NCBI RefSeq assembly: GCF_005116575.1
Contig: NZ_SWCN01000009.1
Coordinates: 124,001-188,000 of the forward strand
Length of the DNA: 64,000 nt
Reading direction: 5' to 3'
Source of the DNA: Desulforhopalus sp. IMCC35007
GTDB lineage: Bacteria > Desulfobacterota > Desulfobulbia > Desulfobulbales > Desulfocapsaceae
Made by a program: the position numbers and the translations under genes. This document shows, piece by piece, positions 8,561 to 17,677 of this stretch. Below the pieces are notes generated by a model. That model was not told the origin of the DNA. It did no database searches and worked only from the letters and a program-made list of their open reading frames with translations. Each line of letters begins with the position of its first letter. Positions within the stretch are counted from its first letter, which is position 1.

Positions 8561-9715
8561 TTAAGCCTTTGAATATTCTTTGTTGAGTTCCTGGCCAATA
8601 ACGTTCCGCTGAATCTGGTTTGTTCCTTCATATATTTGAAGAATTTTAGCGTCCCTCATCATTTTTTCCACTGGATATTCAGACATATACCCATATCCAC
8701 CCATAACCTGAACAGCATCGGTGGTAACCTTCATTGCCATATCGGTTGCAAATGTTTTACATATTGCAGACGCCTTGGACATATCTTTTGGATGTGCCTG
8801 AATATGTTTGGCGGCAGAATATACCAGTGCGCGCGCTGCTTCAACACCAATTGCCATGTCTGCAAGCATGTGCTGAACTGCTTGAAACGCCATAATAGGT
8901 TTGCCAAACTGTTTTCTCTGTTTTGCATATTTCCCTGCCTCATCAAGAGCTCCCTGGCCAAGTCCAACTCCAAGTGAAGCAATTCCAGGGCGGGAAAGAT
9001 CAAGAGTTTTCATGACAGTGATAAAACCTGTCCCCTCACGTCCGATCAGCCTGTCTTTGGGTATACGGCAATCTTTAAAAATCAATTCCGTGGTTGAAGA
9101 GGCACGGATCCCCATTTTCTTTTCTTTTGGACCGCATGTAAAACCGGGATCACCCTCCTCAACGACAAATATGGAAGCGCCCCGAGGTCCACGACTTCTG
9201 TCAGTGATCGCAACAACAGAATAGATCTGGGCTTCACCACCGTTGGTGATCCACTGCTTGGTTCCGTTGAGAACCCACTCATCCCCGTCTAAAACTGCTG
9301 TCGTCTGAATACCAGAAGCATCGGAACCGGCATTGGCCTCAGTAAGACCGAAGGCTCCAAATTTTTTACCAGTTGCAACATCAGGAAGATATTTCTGTTT
9401 CATCTCCTCGGAACCGGAAATAATAATAGGATAAACCCCAAGAAAGTTTGCAGCAAACGCGGTTCCTACCCCGATACACCCCCGCCCAAGTTGCTCTACT
9501 GTGAGGACAATATCAAAACAGCCACCACCAAAGCCACCATACTCTTCAGGAATTGGAACACCAAAGAGGTCGGCTTTGGCCATGTCATTTAATATTTGCC
9601 TTGGGAACTCATGATTTTTATCGAGTTCTGCACGGTTTGGTATTATGCGTTCGTCAGTGATTTGTCGAGCAATATCAACAATCATCTGCTGTTCTTCTGA
9701 TAAAAAATAATCCAT
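8561..9715 (-). CDS. Acyl-CoA dehydrogenase
   Basis: About 384 residues, a full-length FAD-dependent acyl-CoA dehydrogenase. It has the FAD/substrate motifs AFGLTEANAGSDASG and WITNGGEA, the R-rich RKQFGKPI helix, QVMGGYGYMSEYPVEK and the C-terminal catalytic glutamate in YEGTNQIQR. It oxidises an acyl-CoA to the enoyl-CoA with Etf as acceptor, or may run in reverse under low potential. AGGAG with 8-nt spacing favours the ATG at 9715 over a TTG six bases upstream. The position between fabH and etfB in a fatty-acid synthesis operon is unusual. A role in enoyl reduction or in making a short-chain primer is a hypothesis; substrate chain length cannot be told. Confidence 0.92.
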   Translation of the reverse strand: MDYFLSEEQQMIVDIARQITDERIIPNRAELDKNHEFPRQILNDMAKADLFGVPIPEEYGGFGGGCFDIVLTVEQLGRGCIGVGTAFAANFLGVYPIIISGSEEMKQKYLPDVATGKKFGAFGLTEANAGSDASGIQTTAVLDGDEWVLNGTKQWITNGGEAQIYSVVAITDRSRGPRGASIFVVEEGDPGFTCGPKEKKMGIRASSTTELIFKDCRIPKDRLIGREGTGFITVMKTLDLSRPGIASLGVGLGQGALDEAGKYAKQRKQFGKPIMAFQAVQHMLADMAIGVEAARALVYSAAKHIQAHPKDMSKASAICKTFATDMAMKVTTDAVQVMGGYGYMSEYPVEKMMRDAKILQIYEGTNQIQRNVIGQELNKEYSKA

Positions 9716-9730
9716 ATCCAAATCTCCTGT

Positions 9731-10705
9731 TTACCACTTAATCAGGGCTGCTCCCCAGGTAAAACCACCACCGAAGGAACAAAATAAAACCATATCACCT
9801 TCTGCTATCAAACCTTGTGAATTTGCATCATCCAGGGCAATTGGTATAGAAGCAGCAGAAGTATTACCATACTTAGAAACGTTAATAAACACCTTATCTG
9901 GCGTTACTTTTAAGCGTTCAACCAATTTATGAAGTATCCTGATATTTGCTTGATGAGGAATAATCAAAGAAATATCATCGATGCTTAAACCTTTACTGGC
10001 AAGCAGCGTATTAACGGAGTCTTCCATCGCCCGTACCGCATGCTTAAATACCTCTCGGCCTTCCATGCGAATGAAGGCACCGGTATTATTTTCAACTTTC
10101 AGATCAGGATTGGAGCTTTCCGGACCATGCATATGTAAGAGTTCCCAGAGACTTCCGTCAGAGAGCATATGCGTTCCAATGATTCCACGATCATCATCAG
10201 TAAAGCCAAATACTGCAGCTCCGGCACCATCGCCAAAAAGTATGCAGGTGTTTCGATCAGCCCAATCAAGTCTACTGGAGAGTGTTTCTGCACCAATGAC
10301 CAGCACTTTCATTGAATGATCGGCGAGAATATATTTGTAGGCCAGATCCAGGCCATACATGAATCCCGAGCAGGCCGCATTGAGATCATAGGCAAAAGCA
10401 TTTTTTGCACCAATTTCAGTCTGGACAAAACACGCTGTAGATGGCATCTGCATATGTGAGCTGATCGTACCAACAACAATGAGGCCTATCTGATCTGGTG
10501 TAACCTCAGCCGCGACCATCGCTTTTTCAGCGGCTCTTGAGGCAAGTATGTAGGTCTGTTCGTCTTTACCGCCAATGTGTCTTGACTCTATGCCCGTTCT
10601 CGTTCTGATCCACTCATCATTCGTATCGACAATTGATTCAAGATCCACATTACTCATAACCCTTTTCGGCAGGCAAGAGCCGGTACCCAGTACAACAATT
10701 CCCAT
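9731..10705 (-). CDS. fabH: Beta-ketoacyl-ACP synthase III
   Basis: A 324-residue KAS III that starts fatty-acid synthesis by condensing an acyl-CoA primer with malonyl-ACP. The triad is Cys112 (LNAACSGFMYGL), His251 (IPHQANIRI) and Asn281 (YGNTSAASIP). Start ATG at 10705 is preceded by GGAGATGTA. It follows plsX with 21 bp between, the common plsX-fabH order. The next gene is the acyl-CoA dehydrogenase rather than fabD, which is not in this operon. Confidence 0.96.
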   Translation of the reverse strand: MGIVVLGTGSCLPKRVMSNVDLESIVDTNDEWIRTRTGIESRHIGGKDEQTYILASRAAEKAMVAAEVTPDQIGLIVVGTISSHMQMPSTACFVQTEIGAKNAFAYDLNAACSGFMYGLDLAYKYILADHSMKVLVIGAETLSSRLDWADRNTCILFGDGAGAAVFGFTDDDRGIIGTHMLSDGSLWELLHMHGPESSNPDLKVENNTGAFIRMEGREVFKHAVRAMEDSVNTLLASKGLSIDDISLIIPHQANIRILHKLVERLKVTPDKVFINVSKYGNTSAASIPIALDDANSQGLIAEGDMVLFCSFGGGFTWGAALIKW

Positions 10706-10726
10706 TACATCTCCAAATATTCGACG

Positions 10727-11719
10727 TTATGTCGCAAGTCCTTCGAGGATATCCTGATTAATGTTGCCCTTAGCCATTTTTTCAGCTTCGAGTACCGCGT
10801 TTTTAATTGCGTGGGCACTGGACTTACCGTGACAGACAATACCAACTCCATCAATTCCCAGAAGAGGTGCTCCACCATATTCAGCGTAGTCAACCCGCTT
10901 TTTAAAAGACTTGAAGGCTTTTCGAGCTAGAAGATATCCAATTTTTGCAGGCCATGACTTCATTATTTCATCGCGCAACATCATCATCGCCGCATCTGCC
11001 AGACCTTCGCTGACCTTAAGACAGATATTTCCAACAAAACCATCACAGACGATAACATCAACGTCTCCCTGGAACACATCCCGTCCTTCTACGTTGCCAA
11101 TGAAGTTGAGTGAACTCTTTTCCAGTAGCGGGTATGTTTCTTTAACAAGACTGTTTCCCTTACCCGTCTCTTCACCAATGGTAAGCAGCCCCACTCTTGG
11201 TCTCTCCAGACCATGGATGCGGGAAAACGCCGATGCCATCACAGCAAACTGAAAGAGATGCAATGCCTTGCAATCTACATTTGCACCAATGTCCATCAGT
11301 ACAACTGGTTTTTTCCGGGTTGGAAAAATCGAAGCAATACCCGGTCTTGCGATACCATCGAGGCGACCAAGCTTTCGTATTCCAGCAGCCATGGTCGCAC
11401 CGGAGTTACCCGCACTTACGGCTGCATGAGCTTCACCGCTTCGAACAAGATCGAATGCGACCATTACAGATGCATCTTTTTTCTTACGTATCGCATCGAC
11501 CGGATGTTCATTCATCTCAACAACCTGAGAGGAATGAACTATATTTAGCAAACTCGCAGTTTTGGAATCAGGGGCAAGGGTCTCAAGATGAGATCGAAGA
11601 ATAGTCTCATCTCCGACAAGGCTAACCCTCAGGCCAGACTTTTGGATGGCAAGCAACGCCCCGGCTATTAATTCCTTTGAGCCATGGTCTCCGCCCATGG
11701 CATCCAGGGCTATATGCAC
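10727..11719 (-). CDS. plsX: Phosphate acyltransferase PlsX
   Basis: A 330-residue enzyme that makes acyl-phosphate from acyl-ACP for phospholipid synthesis, acting at the cytoplasmic membrane surface. Family motifs: IALDAMGGDHG at the N-terminus, SAGNSGATMA, DIGANVDCKA, IGEETGKGN, VCDGFVGNICLK and the C-terminal YGGAPLLGIDG. The start is GTG at 11719 after GTAGGAGAAC. It sits directly after rpmF, the conserved rpmF-plsX-fabH arrangement linking ribosome and membrane synthesis. Confidence 0.96.
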   Translation of the reverse strand: MHIALDAMGGDHGSKELIAGALLAIQKSGLRVSLVGDETILRSHLETLAPDSKTASLLNIVHSSQVVEMNEHPVDAIRKKKDASVMVAFDLVRSGEAHAAVSAGNSGATMAAGIRKLGRLDGIARPGIASIFPTRKKPVVLMDIGANVDCKALHLFQFAVMASAFSRIHGLERPRVGLLTIGEETGKGNSLVKETYPLLEKSSLNFIGNVEGRDVFQGDVDVIVCDGFVGNICLKVSEGLADAAMMMLRDEIMKSWPAKIGYLLARKAFKSFKKRVDYAEYGGAPLLGIDGVGIVCHGKSSAHAIKNAVLEAEKMAKGNINQDILEGLAT

Positions 11720-11728
11720 AACGTTCTC

Positions 11729-11917
11729 CTACTCTACTTCAGTATCAAGAGAATATACGGTTCTTCCCTTGTAAGTACCGCAGTTGCCGCAAAGACGATG
11801 TGGTTGTTTGGGCTCTCCACACTCGCTGCATATTGACAGACCGGTTGCGGTTAAAGCATCATGGGAACGTCTGAGGCGGGTACGGGAACGGGAGTGTCTT
11901 CTTTTAGGTAAAGCCAT
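11729..11917 (-). CDS. rpmF: 50S ribosomal protein L32
   Basis: A 62-residue basic protein starting MALPKRRHSRSRTRLRR, with the zinc-binding cysteines CSECGEPKQPHRLCGNCG near the middle. The start at 11917 has GGAGG upstream; an ATG four codons earlier overlaps that ribosome binding site and is unlikely. Having all four cysteines, it is the zinc-containing form. It lies between yceD and plsX. Confidence 0.96.
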   Translation of the reverse strand: MALPKRRHSRSRTRLRRSHDALTATGLSICSECGEPKQPHRLCGNCGTYKGRTVYSLDTEVE

Positions 11918-11956
11918 TTTATCCTCCAACTTTGGTATATTTGATACCAGTATTTG

Positions 11957-12472
11957 CTACTTATTATTAATCTTGCCAAGAATCGCAAAAGGCGAGTCAC
12001 TATAATCAACAGAGCACCTGCAGCTTTCACTGTTCAATTGTGCTCCACACCCGGGACAGATCCCCCTGCAGTCCTCACCACAAAGCATCCGAACCGGGCT
12101 CTCAAGATATGCCTGCTCTCGCAGAACTTCATCTATATCGAGTTCGGGTCCCAGAAGATAGATAGTGTTGAGATCATCCTCAGGACACTCTATTTCCTGT
12201 ACATCCTGCACTTCTTCTTTCTGATTGGTAACAAGGTGTTCGAAGGCAAACTGTAAGCACTCATCAACCTCAATACCACAACGGGCACAGATTCCGTGCA
12301 GCCGGCCACTACACTCTCCCTTAAGACTTAGCGTCTCAGGGGTATGCCGAACAACGGAAACCCACGATGGTCCTGTAATGACCAGATCTCCGAGCTCTTT
12401 TGGAAACCAGGCCACCGAAGTAAGATCGTATCGCTCTGTTTTATCGGTAATTTTGTCAAATGTAATCTTCAT
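11957..12472 (-). CDS. yceD: YceD/DUF177 family protein
   Basis: About 171 residues of the DUF177 family, usually encoded just before rpmF; the family is tied to 23S rRNA/ribosome and plastid rRNA processing. Visible features are the central CSGRLHGICARCGIEV segment, an acidic DVQEIECPEDD stretch, the YLLGPELDIDEVLREQ motif and a C-terminal four-cysteine knuckle (CGEDCRGICPGCG) likely to bind zinc. It is the first gene of the fab operon. The start is ATG 12472 or the GTG immediately before it. Confidence 0.85.
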   Translation of the reverse strand: MKITFDKITDKTERYDLTSVAWFPKELGDLVITGPSWVSVVRHTPETLSLKGECSGRLHGICARCGIEVDECLQFAFEHLVTNQKEEVQDVQEIECPEDDLNTIYLLGPELDIDEVLREQAYLESPVRMLCGEDCRGICPGCGAQLNSESCRCSVDYSDSPFAILGKINNK

Positions 12473-12666
12473 CACATAATATCCAGAACCAAGGTAAAGC
12501 TAAGCCCAGAAAATAAAAGAAAGGAAAAATAATCAATTTATTGAAAATTGGCTAGAAAAAAAAGACAAACCACCAAAGAATCTATAGATAAACATTTCCC
12601 TGTTGTGACGCCACCCATGAACAGCAGCACCACATTGCTGTAGCCAACCTACTGATATGAAGAAGA

Positions 12667-13116
12667 TTAAAGGATATGAGCCAGACGCTCGGTACTGCTT
12701 TTAAGGCGAAGAGAAACACGCCCCAATAACCAGCGAAAAAAAGTCACTCCAAAATCAGGCCGCTCTTTACAGAGCTGGTCAAATGCGTTTTTCGAGAGAT
12801 ACAAAAGCGTTGAGTCTTCAACGGCCACAATTGTGGTCCCACGAAAGGACTCAGGCAAGAGCCCTGCCTCACCCACCGGTGCACCTTTACCAAGTAGAGC
12901 AACAACCTGTTTTCGCGAGGCAAATCCAGTATTTTTTTCAACTGCAAGTCTGCCTGCAACGACAAAATACATCCCTTCAGCTGTGTCACCATAGGTAAAA
13001 AGCGTACCACCACTTGCAAGAGAGTGAGACTCCATTACCGCAAAAAGCGGTTCCACATCTGAGTCTGTCAAAAATAATGTAAAGAAATCGTGCAATTCCG
13101 CCTGATATTTGACCAT
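12667..13116 (-). CDS. Single-domain cyclic-nucleotide-binding (CNB) protein
   Basis: 149 residues that are almost entirely one Crp-type CNB fold (GGTLFTYGDTAEGMYFVVAGRLAVEK; GKGAPVGEAGLLPESFRGTTIVAVEDSTLLYL). No helix-turn-helix follows, so it is not a transcription factor. The phosphate-binding cassette is loosely conserved, so cAMP binding is uncertain. It starts 6 bp after mlaC and is probably the last gene of the mla operon. A role as a small regulatory subunit is inference only. Confidence 0.8.
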   Translation of the reverse strand: MVKYQAELHDFFTLFLTDSDVEPLFAVMESHSLASGGTLFTYGDTAEGMYFVVAGRLAVEKNTGFASRKQVVALLGKGAPVGEAGLLPESFRGTTIVAVEDSTLLYLSKNAFDQLCKERPDFGVTFFRWLLGRVSLRLKSSTERLAHIL

Positions 13117-13122
13117 AATCTT

Positions 13123-13728
13123 TTACTGCTGTCCCTCAGCAAAGGATTTGTTTTTTTCTTCAAGAACCTTAACCAAACCGGAATATTTGTCTTTTCTCAA
13201 AATAGACTTAAACTGCTCCTGGTAGTTTCGCACAAGGCTCACACCTTCAATATTAATGTCATAAACCATCCATTTCGCATCCTCTCTACTCATAATGTAG
13301 TGTACCGGAAGTTTTACATCATTATCCTCAATAAGTGTTGTGACCTGCGCTCTATCACCTTTAATAATTTCATTAACATATTCAATTTCACCGCCGGAAT
13401 ACCCCTCAAGCTTGCCGACATAGACATTCTCCAGCAGTTTCGTCATGATTTCCGTAAACCTCTCCTGCTCTGCTGCATCGATATCCCGCCAGGTTTTACC
13501 CAATACACGCTTGGACATCTCTTTAAAATCAAAACCTTTTTTAATTTCGGTCATTATTTTTGCGCGTCGCTCTTCTTTTTTTTCATCCCCCTTAAGGCTT
13601 TCATCTCCGAGCAACCCCACAAGACTGGTGAGTGCAGGCTTAAGATCTTCAGTGGGAGATTCTCCGGCAAAGACAGAGCTACTACAGGCAAGACATATAA
13701 CACACAACAGCTGAACAAAGATTTTCAT
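13123..13728 (-). CDS. mlaC: Phospholipid-binding protein MlaC/Ttg2D family
   Basis: A 201-residue exported protein. A signal peptide (about residues 1-21, ending SSVFA) precedes a Tol_Tol_Ttg2-type domain with FDFKEMSKRVLGKTWR, LLENVYVGKLEGYSG and WMVYDINIEGVSLVRNYQEQF. MlaC shuttles phospholipid through the periplasm between the outer membrane and the MlaFEDB transporter. It follows mlaD by 65 bp in the order mlaE-F-D-C. No mlaB (STAS) gene is seen, which is common outside gamma-proteobacteria. Confidence 0.9.
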   Translation of the reverse strand: MKIFVQLLCVICLACSSSVFAGESPTEDLKPALTSLVGLLGDESLKGDEKKEERRAKIMTEIKKGFDFKEMSKRVLGKTWRDIDAAEQERFTEIMTKLLENVYVGKLEGYSGGEIEYVNEIIKGDRAQVTTLIEDNDVKLPVHYIMSREDAKWMVYDINIEGVSLVRNYQEQFKSILRKDKYSGLVKVLEEKNKSFAEGQQ

Positions 13729-13793
13729 CGAATCACACCTACAATATAATTATACAAGAATTGAGTTTGAACATCAGTATCCTTACTACTTAC

Positions 13794-14240
13794 CTATTTT
13801 GCACTACCAAAAGCAAACTTGGAAATAAGCGATTCTATATCCAGGGAGGATTCAGTATCACTGATAATTGAGCCAGGTGCAAACACTTCTTCATCCCCTC
13901 CTGGACTCAGCTGAATATACTTATCTCCAATTATACCCTGGGATTTTACAGAGGCCATTGAATCAATTGGGAGCTTAAGGCTCTTATCTATCTTCAAAGA
14001 GAGAATAGCAGCTTCATTATCACCAAGCCGCACCTCAGCAACCTCTCCTACAACAACCCCTGCAACCTGAACCGTCGCACCTTTTTTCACACCGGAGACA
14101 TTATCAAACTCAGCCTCTATGACATAGGTTCTACTGTCAGTCAAAAAAGAGACCTCTCCGAGCTGCAACGCCAGATAAACGAAAGCTGCAAATCCTACTA
14201 CCATGAACAAACCGACAAACATCTCTATAGCATTCTTCAT
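13794..14240 (-). CDS. mlaD: MCE-domain lipid-transport subunit MlaD
   Basis: 148 residues. A single N-terminal membrane helix (IEMFVGLFMVVGFAAFVYLAL) anchors a periplasmic MCE domain (AEFDNVSGVKKGATVQVAGVVVGEV, then KSQGIIGDKYIQLSPGG). The C-terminus is short, as in MlaD rather than the long PqiB/YebT types. The start at MKNAIEM overlaps the end of mlaF by four bases; the longer open frame upstream is coding for mlaF in another frame. MlaD forms a hexameric ring on the transporter. Confidence 0.92.
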   Translation of the reverse strand: MKNAIEMFVGLFMVVGFAAFVYLALQLGEVSFLTDSRTYVIEAEFDNVSGVKKGATVQVAGVVVGEVAEVRLGDNEAAILSLKIDKSLKLPIDSMASVKSQGIIGDKYIQLSPGGDEEVFAPGSIISDTESSLDIESLISKFAFGSAK

Positions 14241-15022
14241 TTTTCCACCAATTGGCTCTGATATATTTCGCCCATAGTTGTCTTTACAAAATCCTGTATA
14301 TGTTCTTTTTCCGACCACTGTATTTCTTCAGGACTTTCAAAAACATCCATCCGGCCCTTATCTAAAATAATCACCTGGTCGGCAAGATTAAAAATCTTCG
14401 GAATATCATGACTTACAATAACTGAAGTAAAGCCAAATTCAGCCTGCGTACTGGCAAAGAGGTGATATATTTCCTGGGTCATCACAGGATCAAGTCCGGT
14501 CGTAGGCTCATCAAAGAGCATTATAGAAGGCTGCAGCTGCATAGCTCTTGCCAGTCCCACTCTTTTACGCATTCCACCGCTCAACTGGGCGGGATACTTT
14601 GCATCATGGCCTGTCAACTCAAACTGAGCAAGACTTGCATGTACCTGCTCGAAGATTTCTTCTTCACTCTTTGATGTTCTTTCCCGAAGAGGCAGGGCGA
14701 TATTTTCGAAAACTGTTAAAGAATCAAAAAGAGCGGATCCTTGAAAAAGCACGCCAAACTGGGTTCTCAAGGTTTCAAGCTTTTTCCCTCTCACCCGGGT
14801 CACATCTTCACCGTGGATAAAAATCCTGCCGCTGTCAGCATCCATTAAGCGAAGAACTAGTTTTAGAGTCACACTCTTTCCCTGACCACTGCCACCGGCA
14901 ATAACGGTTGTCTTGCCCGGCGGTACTATAAAGTCCACACCGTCTAGAATGTGCTGCACAGAGCCATCTTTTTTGGTAAAACTTTTACGTACATCTTTGA
15001 ATTCTATTGCCGCGTTAACCAT
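14237..15022 (-). CDS. mlaF: ABC transporter ATPase MlaF
   Basis: A 261-residue ABC ATPase with Walker A (GGSGQGKS, about residue 44), signature LSGGMRKRVGLARA, Walker B IMLFDEPTTGLDP and H-loop IVSHD. It powers lipid movement between the inner and outer membrane. The start codon overlaps the mlaE stop (TGATG) and the end overlaps mlaD, so the three are coupled. Confidence 0.94.
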   Translation of the reverse strand: MVNAAIEFKDVRKSFTKKDGSVQHILDGVDFIVPPGKTTVIAGGSGQGKSVTLKLVLRLMDADSGRIFIHGEDVTRVRGKKLETLRTQFGVLFQGSALFDSLTVFENIALPLRERTSKSEEEIFEQVHASLAQFELTGHDAKYPAQLSGGMRKRVGLARAMQLQPSIMLFDEPTTGLDPVMTQEIYHLFASTQAEFGFTSVIVSHDIPKIFNLADQVIILDKGRMDVFESPEEIQWSEKEHIQDFVKTTMGEIYQSQLVEK

Positions 15023-15813
15023 CAGAGCAACACCGCCGTTAAAAGATAATCAAAAACCAGCACCGAAATGGAGGACAAGACCACTGCCTGGGTGGTTACC
15101 CGACTCACACTCTCCGCACCAAAACCGGCTCCACGGATTTCCTGGACAAAATAACCACGGCCACAGCATATCCATACAACCAAAACAGCAAACACTACGG
15201 ATTTTACAGCACCAATCATAATATCATGATTGGTAACACTGCTCGTCATCCCTTGCATATAACTTCCAGGACTCACACCCATAAGCTTAACTCCTGCAAT
15301 ATAGCCTCCTGCAATACCTACGACATCAAAAATTGAAGTAAGCAATGGAATTGCAATAATGGTTGCCAGAAATTTAGGGGTAATAAAATACCGAAAAGGA
15401 TCGATGGCCATACAGTCTAAAGCATCAATCTGTTCTGAAATCCTCATGATACCAAGCTCCGCACACATGGCCGAACCAGCGCGTCCTGCCACCATCAAGG
15501 CAGTAAGCACCGGACCTAGTTCCAGTATCAGGGTGAGAGAGACCGCAGAACCGAGCATGCCATCGGCTCCAAATTTATTCAGAGAATAATACCCCTGCAG
15601 GCCAAGGACCATACCCGTGGATAAAGCGGTAAAGAAAATTACAGTGAGGGAGCCCACTCCGATAAAATGAATTTGACGAAGAAATTCTCCCATTCTAAAA
15701 GGACGCCTGAAAACACCTCGCAGGGCTTTTGATACAAAAAATGCCATGCGCCCAAGATCCGTGAGGACATACATACCTGTATTTCCGAGGCGTGCCAAAA
15801 AATTGGTGTTCAT
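15022..15813 (-). CDS. mlaE: ABC transporter permease MlaE
   Basis: A 263-residue permease of the MlaE/YrbE family with five or so membrane segments. Typical landmarks are LGLQGYYSLNKFGADGMLG, the ELGPVLTALMVAGRAGSAMCAELG loop, and EQIDALDCMAIDPFRYFITPKFLA. It forms the membrane core of the Mla lipid transporter and is the first gene of mlaEFDC. Confidence 0.94.
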   Translation of the reverse strand: MNTNFLARLGNTGMYVLTDLGRMAFFVSKALRGVFRRPFRMGEFLRQIHFIGVGSLTVIFFTALSTGMVLGLQGYYSLNKFGADGMLGSAVSLTLILELGPVLTALMVAGRAGSAMCAELGIMRISEQIDALDCMAIDPFRYFITPKFLATIIAIPLLTSIFDVVGIAGGYIAGVKLMGVSPGSYMQGMTSSVTNHDIMIGAVKSVVFAVLVVWICCGRGYFVQEIRGAGFGAESVSRVTTQAVVLSSISVLVFDYLLTAVLL

Positions 15814-16490
15814 GAATTATCTACATAGTAGTGGTTAATGTTCATCTGCATTACCGTATAAAATTGTCTGCAATATAGAGTAGATAATTTTACACACGGC
15901 CTCACGATAAAAACTGTATGACAAGAAGTCAACAATCAGAGAGCAATTACCATAGAGAGATATAGAGTCGCAAGCTCTCTTTAGCTTCCACCTTCCGTTC
16001 TGACAAGCATCGATGGTTTTTTTCATAATCTCCCCGAGAACCTCGTGAGTAATTATGTCGGGGTCTGCGGTGCTATCCTGGACGTTAAGCCACAGTAAAG
16101 AGACCAGCAGAATCCCAAAATGATGGGAGATTGGTAACAGGGAGCGTGTTAGAATATACCAGATTATCCAATACCCGTGTTTTAAACGCGGGATGGCGTA
16201 TACGATCCAGCAAAGGCTACTATAGCAATTTAAAGATTTGAATAGAATAATATTTCTTGTCTTTTTTTACTCTTTATGTCTTTTTACACTCCTAGAGATA
16301 CGACTTCATTGTCCGCTGACAGATGTCACCACATGGTATGCATAAAGAGCATCTTAAAGAACTCTACAATTCGTGCAAGGTGGTCGAAAAAAACAATAAA
16401 CTTCTCTTTCTTTCTCAATCAGGCGGACAAAACACATTAACCACGGCAGATAAGTCATTGATATCTACAACAGACAATTAGGCAACAGGC
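15814..16490. other. Intergenic region between divergent mlaE and rnd
   Basis: About 680 bp with no convincing gene. A 63-codon frame on the minus strand (15835-16026) has no recognisable features. A short hairpin (CCCGTG 16174-16179 with CGCGGG 16187-16192) lies midway, and the stretch 16240-16300 is AT-rich and probably holds the rnd promoter. Being between divergent operons, it should carry both promoters. Confidence 0.5.
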
Positions 16491-17627
16491 ATGGAAAAGC
16501 TGAACACATTAATACAAAACGAGAAGGACCTCGACCTGCTCGTTCAAAAAGCACGACAAACTGATGCGGTGGCCCTGGATACTGAATTTGTCTGGGAAAG
16601 AACCTATTACCCGCAACTCGGCCTGATCCAGATCGCTCTCTCCGACGAAGAATGCTATCTGATAGATCCACTTGCCATCAAAGACCTTTCTGCCCTGGGT
16701 AAACTCCTCTCCGACCGTGGAGTTGTGAAAATTCTTCATGATGCACCTCAGGATCTTGCAATCCTCCAGCGGGCAACGGGTGCAACCCCTCAAAACATTT
16801 TTGACACAAGGCTTGCCGCCGGCTTTTCAGACCTCTCCGCGACCCTCTCGCTTGGCAATCTGATCAAAGAACTTCTGGACATTGACCTTGCCAAAAATGA
16901 AACGAGAACAAATTGGCTAATGCGCCCGTTGACTAAGGCACAGGTTGACTATGCCCTCGACGACGTACGATATCTCCGAGCAATCCGTATTATCTTATTA
17001 ACCAGAATAATCGGACCTAAAATTAAATCCTGGCTGCAGGAAGAGCTCAATCTCCTCAATAATCCTGCTACTTACAATGGGGTCAGCAGCAATGATCGCT
17101 ATCTTAAAGTAAGAGGAAGCAACAGTTTGAACCGACGAGGCCTTGCAGTTTTAAAAAATCTGGCCACATGGCGCGACGGTACGGCCCAGAAGCTTGATCG
17201 GCCAAGAGGACACATCATTTCTGACACCAACCTGGTCGAAATATCCAAATCATGTCCGCAAAACGCAGAATCACTGAAAGAAAAAACATCTCTCTCAGAC
17301 AAGGCAGTCACACGTTACGCCGCAAATATCACGGCAATTGTCTCAGCGACTCTGGACCAGGATCCTGCACTCTACCCGGAACCAAAAAAGCCAACCCGAC
17401 TAACAGCTGGTGATAAGCAAAATCTAGAAAAGCTGAACGGCCTCATCACCCTCAAATGCGACCTGCTGGGTATAGCACCAAGCCTTGTGGGAAACAGTTC
17501 TGAGCTCAAGCAGCTGATCAAGACCTTGCGAGCCAATAGAGAAAAAGAGGTACAACAACTCCGTCAGGCGTCGGGGTGGAGAAAGAGCTTTCTTGAAGAT
17601 TTTTTCAGGCAAAACCGGGAAAAATAA
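16491..17627 (+). CDS. rnd: Ribonuclease D
   Basis: A 378-residue 3'-5' exoribonuclease that trims tRNA and other stable RNA ends. The DEDDy catalytic residues are visible: VALDTEFVWERTYYP (Asp, Glu), KILHDAPQDLAIL (Asp) and QVDYALDDVRYL (Tyr, Asp). A HRDC-like domain follows (RRGLAVLKNLATWRDGTAQ, RPRGHIISDTNLVEI). Monocistronic or followed by the small exported protein at 17678, 50 bp on. Confidence 0.94.
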   Translation: MEKLNTLIQNEKDLDLLVQKARQTDAVALDTEFVWERTYYPQLGLIQIALSDEECYLIDPLAIKDLSALGKLLSDRGVVKILHDAPQDLAILQRATGATPQNIFDTRLAAGFSDLSATLSLGNLIKELLDIDLAKNETRTNWLMRPLTKAQVDYALDDVRYLRAIRIILLTRIIGPKIKSWLQEELNLLNNPATYNGVSSNDRYLKVRGSNSLNRRGLAVLKNLATWRDGTAQKLDRPRGHIISDTNLVEISKSCPQNAESLKEKTSLSDKAVTRYAANITAIVSATLDQDPALYPEPKKPTRLTAGDKQNLEKLNGLITLKCDLLGIAPSLVGNSSELKQLIKTLRANREKEVQQLRQASGWRKSFLEDFFRQNREK

Positions 17628-17677
17628 TTACCGTTGTCAATCAGGATATTATATAAACCTCACCGGTGGAGTGCACC

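Noticed and set aside
15835-16026. 63-codon minus-strand frame after mlaE start
   Set aside because: No recognisable domain, no good ribosome binding site, and it lies in a divergent promoter region.
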